From Chitinophaga pinensis (lineage in GTDB: Bacteria > Bacteroidota > Bacteroidia > Chitinophagales > CAMDFR01): a DNA stretch of 64,000 bases. Position numbers and translations under genes: made by a program. Below the pieces are notes generated by a model, which was given only the letters and a program-made list of their open reading frames with translations, did not search any database and was not told where the DNA came from. This document shows positions 18,338 to 28,900 of this stretch, piece after piece. The stretch covers positions 148,314-212,313 of the forward strand of contig CAMART010000003.1 of NCBI GenBank assembly GCA_945860705.1, given 5' to 3'. Every line of letters starts with the position of its first letter. Position 1 is the first letter of the stretch.

Positions 18338-21247
18338 ATGAAATTTAACTATTCAACTATACTAATACTTTTATTTATGATATCAAGTGAACTAATGAAT
18401 GCCAAAACATATACCTATGAAACCTATCCAAATGACCCACTAAAAGCTAGAATTTATACACTTGAAAATGGACTAAAAGTATATTTGACCGTATATAAAG
18501 ACAAACCTAGAATACAAACATATATAGCTGTAAAAGCTGGTAGCAAATTTGACCCTAAAGAAACTACTGGTCTTGCTCACTACCTCGAACATATGATGTT
18601 CAAAGGAACTCCAAACTACGGTTCTAAAGATTGGGCAAAAGAAAAAGAATTACTTGATGAACTATCAATGCTATTTGAGGCACATAAAAATGCTGCAACT
18701 AAAGAAGAAAAAGATGCTCTATACAAAAAAATAGATAGTGTATCATACGAAGCAAGTAAATATGCAATACCAAATGAATACGATAAAATGAGCAGTAGTA
18801 TTGGTGCTAAAGGTACCAATGCCTATACATCCAATGACCAAACAGTATACGTAAATGATATACCTAGCAATGAAGTAGAAAAATGGTGTATACTAGAAAG
18901 CGAGCGTTTTCAAAATTTAGTTCTTAGATTATTTCATACAGAGTTAGAAACTGTTTATGAAGAATTTAATAGAAGTCAAGATAACGATATGCGCTGGAGT
19001 ATGGCGAAAGTTTGGGAATCTCTACTACCCAACCATCCATATGGAACACAGACAACGATTGGTCTTGGCGAGCATCTCAAAAATCCAAGTATGGTAAATA
19101 TTCATAACTATTTCAACACATACTATGTACCAAATAATGTGGCTATATGTATGAGTGGTGACCTAGACCCTGATAGCACTATAGCTTGGATAGATAAATA
19201 TTTTGGAAGTTGGAAACCTGGCAAACTACCCGAACTACATTTTGATGAAGCACCAAAATTGACAGTACCTATCACACGCGAAACGTATGGTCCACAAGCA
19301 GAACATCTTTTCTTAGGTTATTTGTTTGCAGGTAGAAATACTGAAGATGAAAAATATTTGCAAATGCTGGACATGATGCTGAGCAACGGAAAAACAGGAT
19401 TGATAGATGTGAATATCAACCAAAAACAAAGAACTCTCGAAGCAGGTAGCTCACCACAAATACTCAATGATTATTCATTTCTTTTATTGTCTGGCAAACC
19501 AAAAGCAGGACAAACGCTAGAAGAAGTAAAAGATATTTTATTGGCTGAAATTGAAAAACTAAAAAAAGGCGAGTTCACTCAAGAAGATATGAATGCAGTG
19601 CTCACCAATTTCAAACTTCAAGAAATACGTTCACTAGAAAATAATGCTAGTAGAGCTAATAAATTTGTACGAATTTTTACTGGAAATACAGACTATAAAA
19701 AGTCACTTACATTCTTAGATGAATTAGGTCAAATAAAAAAAGATGACTTAGTAAAATATATCAATGAGCATATACAAAACAACTATGTAGTATCTTACAA
19801 AAGAAAAGGTGAAGATAAAGAAAGACACAAAGTAGATAAACCAAAAATAACTCCTGTGGTGCTCAATAGAGATGTATCTTCTAGTTTTGCTCAAGCTTTC
19901 AATCAAAAAAATGCAACTGAAATACAACCTCAATTTTTAGATTTTACTAAAGAAATAAAAACTACTACTCTCAACTCTGGAGTAAAACTTGAATACATCA
20001 ACAATCAACTCAATCAAACTTTTGGACTTACCTTTTTATTTGAAATGGGTAAAGACAACGACAAAGACCTCAACTATGCTGTTGAATATTTAAAACTTCT
20101 TGGTACTGATAAATATACTATCGAACAAATAAAGTTTGAGTTATTTAAATATGGACTAGACTTCAATATGACTACTGAAAATAGAGCACTAAAAATAACT
20201 ATCAGTGGTCTAGAGGAAAATATGCAACAAGGATTGGACTTAGTAGAGCATATCATACACCATGCAAAAGTAGATGCAAATGTATACAACGAATATGCTA
20301 ACAAAATAATCAAAGGAAGAGAAAACCTAAAAACAGATAAAGCATTTATACTTCAATACCTACTTACTGATAGAGCTAAATACGATGGTAATACTATACC
20401 GAGTATGGATATATATACTTCTAGCCAAATAAGAGCGCTAGACCCTGTTATGCTTGTAGAAAAAATGAACAATATATTTTCATACAAACATCGAATTTTT
20501 TATTTTGGTCAATTGCCACTAGATGAAGTAAAAAAACTATTGGATATAGCACACAAAACTCCAAAAACTCTAAAAGAGTATCCAGCGAAAGTAAACTATA
20601 CCTACAATAAATTCACTGAGCCGAGAGTATACTTCTACAACTACGATATGGTACAAGCTGAAATTATTTTCATAGCTAAAGATGAAATCTACAACAAACA
20701 AAATGCACCCTATATTACTCTTCTCAATGATTATTTTGGCAGTGGGTTATCTTCTATTGTTTTCCAAGAAATAAGAGAACAGAAAGCATTGGCTTATGGC
20801 TCATATTGTATCATGTCTACTCCAGGCTATGCAGATGAACCTCATTTTATCAATGCCTATATAGGTACGCAAGCAGATAAAGTAAAAGACGCATTGCCTA
20901 CACTTCGTGGACTCATGAATGATATGCCACAAATAGAAAAACAATTTAATAACTCAAAAGAATCTGCGCTCTCACAACTAGAAACAGATAGAATCACTCG
21001 TTCGGATATTTTCTGGACCAAAGAAGCATTAAAAAATAGAGGCATTGATTATGATTTGAGAAAAGACAACTACGAAGCAATCAAAAATATAGACCTGCAA
21101 GCTCTCGATACATTCTTTGAAAAACATATCAAAAACAACACTTACGCACTACTCATCATAGGCAATAAAGATAAAATAGATATGGAGTTTCTAAAAAAAT
21201 ATGGTGCATTCAAAGAGTTAACAGAAAAAGATTTGTTTGTGGAGTAG
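18338..21247 (+). CDS. M16 family zinc metallopeptidase, exported
   Basis: About 969 residues from the ATG at 18338, where a signal peptide begins (MKFNYSTILILLFMISSELM). A longer frame from a TTG at 18302 overlaps the dnaX stop and lacks sense. The inverted zinc motif HYLEH is at residues 81-85, with the third ligand Glu expected in ETVYEEFN about 75 residues later. The protein is a tandem of M16 halves, with the second half starting near residue 530 (LNSGVKLEYINNQ) and lacking the motif. Such two-half proteins degrade peptides in the periplasm; insulinase and PqqL are relatives. It sits 26 bp after dnaX and may be co-transcribed. Confidence 0.9.
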   Translation: MKFNYSTILILLFMISSELMNAKTYTYETYPNDPLKARIYTLENGLKVYLTVYKDKPRIQTYIAVKAGSKFDPKETTGLAHYLEHMMFKGTPNYGSKDWAKEKELLDELSMLFEAHKNAATKEEKDALYKKIDSVSYEASKYAIPNEYDKMSSSIGAKGTNAYTSNDQTVYVNDIPSNEVEKWCILESERFQNLVLRLFHTELETVYEEFNRSQDNDMRWSMAKVWESLLPNHPYGTQTTIGLGEHLKNPSMVNIHNYFNTYYVPNNVAICMSGDLDPDSTIAWIDKYFGSWKPGKLPELHFDEAPKLTVPITRETYGPQAEHLFLGYLFAGRNTEDEKYLQMLDMMLSNGKTGLIDVNINQKQRTLEAGSSPQILNDYSFLLLSGKPKAGQTLEEVKDILLAEIEKLKKGEFTQEDMNAVLTNFKLQEIRSLENNASRANKFVRIFTGNTDYKKSLTFLDELGQIKKDDLVKYINEHIQNNYVVSYKRKGEDKERHKVDKPKITPVVLNRDVSSSFAQAFNQKNATEIQPQFLDFTKEIKTTTLNSGVKLEYINNQLNQTFGLTFLFEMGKDNDKDLNYAVEYLKLLGTDKYTIEQIKFELFKYGLDFNMTTENRALKITISGLEENMQQGLDLVEHIIHHAKVDANVYNEYANKIIKGRENLKTDKAFILQYLLTDRAKYDGNTIPSMDIYTSSQIRALDPVMLVEKMNNIFSYKHRIFYFGQLPLDEVKKLLDIAHKTPKTLKEYPAKVNYTYNKFTEPRVYFYNYDMVQAEIIFIAKDEIYNKQNAPYITLLNDYFGSGLSSIVFQEIREQKALAYGSYCIMSTPGYADEPHFINAYIGTQADKVKDALPTLRGLMNDMPQIEKQFNNSKESALSQLETDRITRSDIFWTKEALKNRGIDYDLRKDNYEAIKNIDLQALDTFFEKHIKNNTYALLIIGNKDKIDMEFLKKYGAFKELTEKDLFVE

Positions 21248-21464
21248 GTAATATTTATGTTTTACATTTCATATTTCAATTGATACATTTAGGTTTTACA
21301 AAATAAATCATACACACCTCGATGGGTGTCTACACGCATCAAATTAGAATGGATATATATTATTAAGAATATCTATATAAAACTTTATAAATGTTGTTCT
21401 ATCTTTATTTAAATACGACTATAGTATATCTCAAAAAAATGGATATTTAATCGATATAATAATC
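21248..21464. other. Intergenic stretch before the 23-bp repeat array
   Basis: AT-rich, no gene seen. A small ACACC/GGTGT inverted pair at 21314-21329 follows the M16 gene but has no T-run, so it is not a convincing terminator. Confidence 0.4.
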
Positions 21465-21526
21465 GTGCATTTTCAAAATAGTATACCGTGCATTTTCAAA
21501 ATAAGGTATAGTGCATTTTCAAAATA
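21465..21526 (+). repeat. Operator-like direct repeats, group 1 (three copies, 23-bp period)
   Basis: Three identical copies of GTGCATTTTCAAAATA at 21465-21480, 21488-21503 and 21511-21526. Each start is exactly 23 bp after the last, with 7-bp spacers of differing sequence. Each unit contains the perfect dyad ATTTT-C-AAAAT, as expected for a dimeric DNA-binding protein. A weak -7-like TAATTTTTG follows at about 21532. Confidence 0.85.
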
Positions 21527-21677
21527 GATATTAATTTTTGATAAAAATTTCAAAAAAAATATATATCAAATTTCATCTTCCTAAAAAATGGTATTTATTT
21601 TACATAAAAGAATATATTAATATCATAATAGATTGATTTACTATGTTTTAAAAAAAACAATAATAAAATAAAATATC

Positions 21678-21739
21678 GTGCATTTTCAAAATACATAGTA
21701 GTGTATTTTCAAAATATAGTATAGTGTATTTTCAAAATT
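21678..21739 (+). repeat. Operator-like direct repeats, group 2 (three copies, 23-bp period)
   Basis: Copies at 21678-21693 (GTGCATTTTCAAAATA), 21701-21716 and 21724-21739 (GTGTATTTTCAAAAT plus A or T). The period is the same 23 bp as in group 1, which lies 213 bp upstream. The last copy abuts the -7 box of the DUF4143 gene, so a protein bound there would contact or block RNA polymerase. Confidence 0.85.
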
Positions 21740-21744
21740 AGTAG

Positions 21745-21752
21745 TATATTTG
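21745..21752 (+). promoter_or_regulatory. -7 promoter box TATATTTG of the DUF4143 ATPase gene
   Basis: Exact TAnnTTTG match 20 nt before the ATG at 21773 and 5 bp after the sixth operator-like repeat. The -33 region falls inside that repeat. Confidence 0.65.
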
Positions 21753-21772
21753 TAGAGAGAAAAAAAAACAAA

Positions 21773-22933
21773 ATGAGTATTAGAAGAATTATCAAAAAAG
21801 AAATGGATATTTACAAAAAAAAATATCCAATATTGGCAGTCACGGGTCCTCGTCAATCTGGTAAAACGACTTTTCTCAAAACTGAATTTTCTGATTACAT
21901 ATACCTCAATATGGAAAATCCAGACTTGAGAAATTATGCAGAAAAAGACCCAAATGCTTTTTTGAAACAATATGATAAATATATAATACTTGATGAAGTA
22001 CAAAGAGTCCCTTTTCTATTTTCGTATATACAAGCCAAAGTAGATAATGATAAAATAATGGGTCAGTATATTTTATCTGGTTCTCAAAATTTTCATTTAT
22101 TACAAAATATCACGCAGAGTTTGGCTGGTAGAGTGGCGCTATTTAAACTCTTGCCATTTGATTTAGGAGAAATGAAAAGTGCCAAACTATTGAATAAAGA
22201 CTTTGCGTACAACTTGCAAAAAGGATTCTATCCTGCAATATACGATAGAGATATTCCGTCTAAAGTATTTTATTCAAACTATATACAAACGTATATAGAA
22301 AGAGACTTATCTGATTTGATACATGTGAAAGATTTGAAATTATTTAGAAATTTTATTCTCTTATGTGCTGCTAGAGCTGGACAACTACTCAATCTAAATA
22401 GTATGGCAAACGAGTGTGGCATCTCACAACCAACAGCCAAAGCTTGGATATCAGTATTAGAAACTAGTTATATTGTATTTCAGTTGCAACCATACTACAA
22501 AAACTTTAATAAACGCATTACCAAGAGTTCAAAACTATATTTCTATGATTGTGGCTTGCTCTGTCATCTACTGAAAATAAAAGATGCAAATGCTATACGC
22601 ACGAGTACACATAAAGGAAATCTATTTGAAAATTTTGTAGTTTCTGAGTTTGTAAAAAATAATTATCATAAAAATCTACTGCGAGATATATGGTTTTGGC
22701 GCGATGCTGTGGGGCATGAGGTAGATTTGATATGGCAAGACGATGAGCAACTAAACTTGATAGAAATAAAAGCATCTGAAACTATCATGAGTGATATGTT
22801 TAAAGGCTTACATTATTTTGAAAAAATAGCACCTGAATTAGTAAAAACAAAAACACTCATACATACTGGTGATTTTAATCAAAATAGAACGGATGCAAAA
22901 GTTACGAGCTGGAATATTGTAGAGAAAATTTAA
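21773..22933 (+). CDS. AAA-type ATP-binding protein with DUF4143 domain
   Basis: 386 residues. The ATPase domain comes first, with Walker A TGPRQSGKTT near residue 27, Walker B IILDEVQR near residue 79 and sensor-like LSGSQNF. A middle winged-helix-like stretch follows (LNLNSMANECGISQPTAKAWI). The end is the DUF4143 region with a restriction-nuclease-like core: FENFVVSE, then EVDLIW, then LIEIKAS. Members are widespread accessory genes and their cellular role is not settled; proposals include DNA processing and toxin-antitoxin-like functions. The helix-turn-helix-like segment and the six repeats in front of the gene make self-regulation plausible, but that is inference. A hairpin terminator follows. 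Confidence 0.88.
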   Translation: MSIRRIIKKEMDIYKKKYPILAVTGPRQSGKTTFLKTEFSDYIYLNMENPDLRNYAEKDPNAFLKQYDKYIILDEVQRVPFLFSYIQAKVDNDKIMGQYILSGSQNFHLLQNITQSLAGRVALFKLLPFDLGEMKSAKLLNKDFAYNLQKGFYPAIYDRDIPSKVFYSNYIQTYIERDLSDLIHVKDLKLFRNFILLCAARAGQLLNLNSMANECGISQPTAKAWISVLETSYIVFQLQPYYKNFNKRITKSSKLYFYDCGLLCHLLKIKDANAIRTSTHKGNLFENFVVSEFVKNNYHKNLLRDIWFWRDAVGHEVDLIWQDDEQLNLIEIKASETIMSDMFKGLHYFEKIAPELVKTKTLIHTGDFNQNRTDAKVTSWNIVEKI

Positions 22934-22954
22934 AACAAATTTTAATCACATAAT

Positions 22955-22980
22955 AAAAAAGAGAGCCAAGCTCTCTTTTT
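22955..22980. terminator. Bidirectional intrinsic terminator
   Basis: AAAAAGAGAGC, loop CAA, GCTCTCTTTTT between the convergent DUF4143 and sprA genes. A-tract and T-tract on either side allow use by both strands. Confidence 0.88.
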
Positions 22981-22987
22981 CGTTTTA

Positions 22988-25900
22988 TTAGTTTGGATTT
23001 AAACTCAATCTTAGTTTTAGTCCTCCTTGCATATTGGTGATAGGGAAAGAGGCACTTGTTTTTGGTACGGTTCTATTATAGTCGAAGAAGAATCGTAAGT
23101 TTACTCGCTTACTCACTGTATAGTCTATAGATGGACTAATAGATATCACTTTAGAACCTACAGTAGGTATGTGGCTATCTTGGTCTATACGATGCGATAC
23201 AGTCACGTTGTCTCTTATACTAAAATCAAATCTAAAGTTGAAATCATTCTCCAATTTGAATGGTTTACCTTTTATTTTAAAGAGAGCAAATTTCAATCCT
23301 TTCAGTTTATAGCCTGCTCCAAAAGTAAAGGTCTCTGATTTTATTTCATTCAATTGATAATCGGTGAAACTCATCGTCATGATTCTAGATTTTTTGTAAT
23401 CAAAATCAATCGTCAAGGTATTTTTGAAAGTCATACGTATTCCTATCAATGGCTGGAATGATTCATTCAATACTATATTTGGCATTCTATATTGAGCGAA
23501 ATAATTATTGCTCAATGTATCTTTTAGTTTAGAATTGGTATATCCATCTCCAAGATATTGAAGGTTGGTTTCAAAGCTATTGATACTCATCGTAGAATTA
23601 TATGAATGTGTGATAGAGAAACTTGTGAATACTTTTTTAGCCCATGCAAAATTGGTCAATCCATTATATGTAAATCTCCAGTTTGGTAGAGGTAAAGATT
23701 TGAATGGATTTAGATTTACGGTGTTTGCATTTTTACCTTGATATGCAGCTAAGAATGATGGTATCAATACATCTTGAGATTTAGGGCCATATCCTTCTTT
23801 ATAGCCTTGCAATACAGAGCCATCTGGCTGTATGAAATCTGTAGGTGCTGCATTAGGATTTTCTTTACTAAATCTATCAGATATCACTGATCTATTTTTT
23901 TCAAATTCAAAATAAAGTTTTGAAGTGAAATTTGTATCTAGTTTATCAAAAGCTGTAAGTATAGGTGCTGTAGTGATAGTGAATGTACCCATATCTCTAG
24001 GGAATAGATGCTCAAAATCTCCATCACCAGTTTCTTTTTTAAAGAATTGTTGATGATTTACTGTATATGATTTATTCCACTCTAGATCTATTTTAAAATC
24101 TCTCCAAGGTTCTAGATTTGCTTTGATATTAAGTGTTTGCTGGTAGGTCTGTAAGAAAGGTCTATTGAGGAATGTATCATTGCTTATCCAACCATTAGCC
24201 GCTGCTTTATCTAGCCATGCATTTCTTTCATTGGCATCCATTTCGGTAAATGGTGTCATACCAGGTTGCTTTCCAAATGCAAAATCATATCCAGGACTAT
24301 TGATACCACTTACACCAAGATACTTAGGAGTTTGCATAAAACCAGTCACAGTAGTAGATCTATTTTCGCTGTATGTTACACTTACTTTTTTGAGCATTAA
24401 TAATGGTTGTATCAATAAAGCTACGCCAGGTTTTTCACTTGGTTGTTTTTCAGCGATATCTTTTTTAATTTTTCTAATAGATTTTTTAGTCGCTTTTATT
24501 TTTACTTTTAATGCTTTGATAAGTGGTTTCTTCTCATCATTGCTTAGCTTTTCATCTTCTTTGATGTCTTTTATTTCTTTTTTATTTTTGTTCAATTCCT
24601 TTTGAGCCTTGAGCAAATCTGCTTTTAATTTATCTTTAGCTTTCTTTTGAGCATCATTAAAAGTCTTACGTTTTTTAGCATCTCCTTGATTTGGATTTGG
24701 GTTATTATATGTTTTTAAGAAAGGAAGTTTGTCATATAATCTTTTGATATTAAAATCACCCGAAGTACTTATATTTTGTGAATTGCTGATTATATTACCT
24801 AAAGTATTTTGTACCATTTTACCTTCATCATTTCTCACTTGTGGTGCAGCAGTCCATGTATAGTTGGCAGCATAGCTTCCTCGTACTTGTACCCAATCAA
24901 GCAATGGAATTTTATTGATAGGTAAATTATATGAGGCATTGAGTGATTGATTGAAATTAGTGTTTCTACCAAACTCTAACACATTATCCCAAATTTCTTT
25001 TTTCTCTTCTTTAGTATCTATCTTTCCATCTGGCTCATCTATACGTGCGTTATTAGTAGCAGCATAATCTATATTAAGCGATTTGAAAGGGCTCCATCTA
25101 AATGCATAATCTCTATCCCATACAAAATATTTATTGTAGGTAGGCGCTATAGGGAAATCTTCTTCTCCTATCACGCGTAGTCTTTGCTCGCCAAATCTTC
25201 TACGTATTTCTGTATTGAATGAGATGGTAGTAGGCACTATATTGAAATTGATATCCTTGATGATATCAAACCATTTCGATTTGCTTTTAATTGCTTTTTT
25301 GAAAGGGAACAAGAACCAAGGCTGTGGAGAATAATTATATCCAAACGAACCAGTATGGTTTTTGATACCATTATATTCCATAAATGGATCTGACCTAAAT
25401 TGCTCAGCAAATGCATAAGTAAATGTAAAATTGCCTAAGCTCCAAGGCCATACTTTTTTGGATTTACTATCTGGTACTATACGTACATTGGTAAAATTAA
25501 ATCCTCTTCTAGTTTCAATAGTTTGTATTTGTCTTTTGTATCCATTGGCACTATCTGCTCCAAAAATATTTTTGATATTAGCTATATTGTCTTTAGATTT
25601 TACATCGAGCATGTAAGGGTCATACTGTGGGGTAGAAAATTTTTGTGCATAGGTACCATAGAATGGGATTCTTATACCTGCTTTTTTAGGGAAAAACTTA
25701 CCTACTTCTACATTTCCTGCTAAATCATAGTCTACATATTCATCTCTATATCTTTGATCTACTTTTTGTTCAAGCTGCCCAAAACCTATAGAGTGATATC
25801 TAGTAGACACCGCTATATTTGCAAGGTCAGCCATTTTTAAATTTAAACTGGCTAAAGTAGCTGTACCACCTTCTTCTGCAAGTCCATTGGTACGAAGCTC

Positions 25901-28900
25901 ATTGAACCATACCTCTACACATTTAGCTGCTCCATCATCTGATACATCACGTGGATTGTATTTAGAATTTTGTGCAGGATTTTTTACCCCAAGCATTATA
26001 GTAGCTGAAAGACCTAAATCTGGATTTCCTACAATAGTAAGTATTCTACCTTTGTCATCTACAGTAGAGTATGGAACTGAAAGTGGAACTCCATTTGCAT
26101 TTCGTTCTTGTTTTAGTCTGATAAATGCATCCAAATCTAAATCAACATTATTTTCTTCTGGCCATACTTTTGCTCTATCTGCTTCTATATTATTGTCATA
26201 TACTCCTGCTGGTGTCACTTTTAGAGGTATTTCATATTGGTAGTAATTAGTATTATAATCAGAGCCAATACGAAGGAAACTTATAATATCATTGTCTGTC
26301 ACTACAGGACCTGCCTCTTCAGCATGCAAAAACATTTTTAATCTTTTATAGTTTCTCAAATCTAGATTTACATTTTTAAATAAAGCTCTAGCATCTCCAT
26401 CCTGTAGATTGCATGCTCTTACAGAGATAGCTTGTTCGTTTAGTTGTAGTGAGTTGGTAGCAGTTTGTCCTGGGCCTTGCTCTCTAAAAATACCTGGAGG
26501 TATTAAATAATTTACTGGTAATTTCTCTGAATTTTCTTCTATGTTTACAGAAGTTTGGAAGAAAGTGGTGGGATTGTCTGGGTCTGTAGGTATTACATCT
26601 CCTGGTCTTTTGAGATCATTATTATATACTCTCCACTGATTACGTATCAACTCTAGTTTTGCAAAACGCATCGTAATTTCTTTCTCAAAACTTGTAGCAT
26701 ACATTCTCAAAGTTTGTATAGATCTAAAATCTTGTATATCACCTACACGCTCATCATATTCTCTGATAGGGATTCTAAACTGATACCAAGTATATGGGTC
26801 TAATGGAATATTTTGACCATTAAAAGTAAAATTAGCTGCTGGATTATCTACTCTTGATACGATATATTTATTATTAGTTTCGTTCATGCCCGGAAAAATA
26901 GGCACTCTATATTGATAATATTCTTCGTTTTCATTGATAGAGTTATCTCTATTCAAATCTTCAATATCTGGAATATTGGTAGCCGCATCCGAAAATTGTT
27001 GATTGGCATCTACAATTGGCGAGTTGCCTTGTACATTATTAAAATCATTATAATGATCTATAATTTTCGCATTAACAGCTTCATAGCTTTCATCTCTATA
27101 ATATTTATAATTATCGTTGGCAGGGTCTAGAGCTAGTTGATCTATTAGAGCAGTATTACTCGTAACTGTACTTCTCAATTGTGATATGAAATTAGTATAC
27201 CTACTTATTTCTTGATCATCTGAAAGTCCATCAAACCCTACATCTTGACATGCTCTAGTAGCTGGGTCATTGTCGAATGCATTTACTATAGGTGCGATAC
27301 GAGGTACTTGCCCCATAGTTGTCTGGTCATTTTTATTTGGGTCACAACTGAGACCATTTTCATAAAGCATTCTACTATCATGTAGGATATCTTCAGATAT
27401 AGTACCAAGATTGAAAATCAACTCCCCTCTTCTATTGATAGAATTATTATCTATAAATGGATCTAACATCCAAAATTCGATATACTCTACGTTACTTTGT
27501 TCAAAATCTGTATTGTCAATATTTCTCATGATACCTGCCCATCTAGATTTTGGATTATTTAAGTAACCTGAGTCGTCTATACCTGAAGCATAAGTAGTAG
27601 CAAATGGTGTAGCTTCAAAATTATATGGGCCTCTTTCTCTAGGATTGAAATGCAAATCTAATGTAGGTAGCGGACCTTGAAAATTCTGTATTGCTTTATT
27701 TGGAAATACTTCAGTCTGTTGAATCTGTCTTGTATAGTGATTGATATAGTCTTCAGGTTTATCTTTTATATATTGAGGAGTAAGTATACTATTGTCTTGT
27801 ACAAATAATGGATCGATCGTATACCAACTTAATTTTGCTCTATTGAAATTAAATGTACTATCATAGTTATCAGCTTCTGTAAAAATAAAATTTCCATTGG
27901 CATCTCTTGCTCCACGAGGTGTGCTAGCAAGTTTCCAGTTTTGTGCTGGAAGACGTAAATCAAAACCACTATTAGTTCCTTCAAAATCATCTAAATAAAT
28001 AACTCCGTCTTTACCAATTAATCTAGAGTGCCCTGGTTGTAGACGAGCTACTTCTCCATTGAAAGTAAGTGTACTCATATCTTTAGTAGCATAGATAGGC
28101 AATTTATCTAAAGCTTTAGTAAGCCATGGCAAATCAGTATTATATTTCACATCTGCACCAAAAATAGTGTTACGTGTTGGATCTTCACCTATATTTACTT
28201 TCTGCGTAAAAGGTCTTTCACTTAAATGCATGAGTGTAGCTCCGATATTTAGTTTTTCACTCACACGATAATCCATACGTGTACCATAAAGTGCTTTTGT
28301 TTGAAAACCAAATAATGCATTGTTTTCAAAATCTACTTTTACTTGATTTCCAGATTGGGTGATTGCTTCATTGATTATTTTTACTCTACCCAAGCTATAA
28401 TCTACAGTATAATCTAAGCCCTCTGTAAGTCTGATACCTCCTGCAGTCACAACTACAGAACCTTGAGGAAGATTGAATGCCCCTAATTGAATATCTCCAC
28501 CAGCAGATGATTTATACGAGCCTTTTATAACAAATCTATTTAACTCTGGAAATTGCTGTGCTATGATTTGAGTAGAATCATATAGTTGGTTGTATACATA
28601 ATTTGGTGCTATTGCATTGTCTCCGTATTCATCAAACTTAGATTGAAGGTACGAACCGAAAGGCTCCACACATGGAAACATGATTCTACCATTATTTACT
28701 TTGATAGTGATATCTGGAATAAAATCAAAAACTCCGTCAGGTTGAGGGTCTCTTTGATTGTTGGTATTATCTAGATTCAAAACTCTTATCAATTGTTTTC
28801 CTCTGATATTTCCCTCTGGCAAATATCTTTTCAATCCATTTCCTGGGTCATTATAGTATAAATCTAAAAAGAAATCTTCATTGCTGATTTGAAAGCCACC

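Noticed and set aside
21314..21329. Terminator after the M16 peptidase gene
   Set aside because: Only a 5-bp stem (ACACC/GGTGT) and no T-run follows.
21465..21739. CRISPR array
   Set aside because: Units are 16 bp with 7-bp spacers and split into two groups of three; no cas genes nearby. Fits operator-type repeats instead.
24165..24605. 146-residue open frame on the plus strand
   Set aside because: Antisense of the Lys-rich part of sprA; its composition (Ser/Phe/Leu-rich) follows from the complementary A-rich codons.
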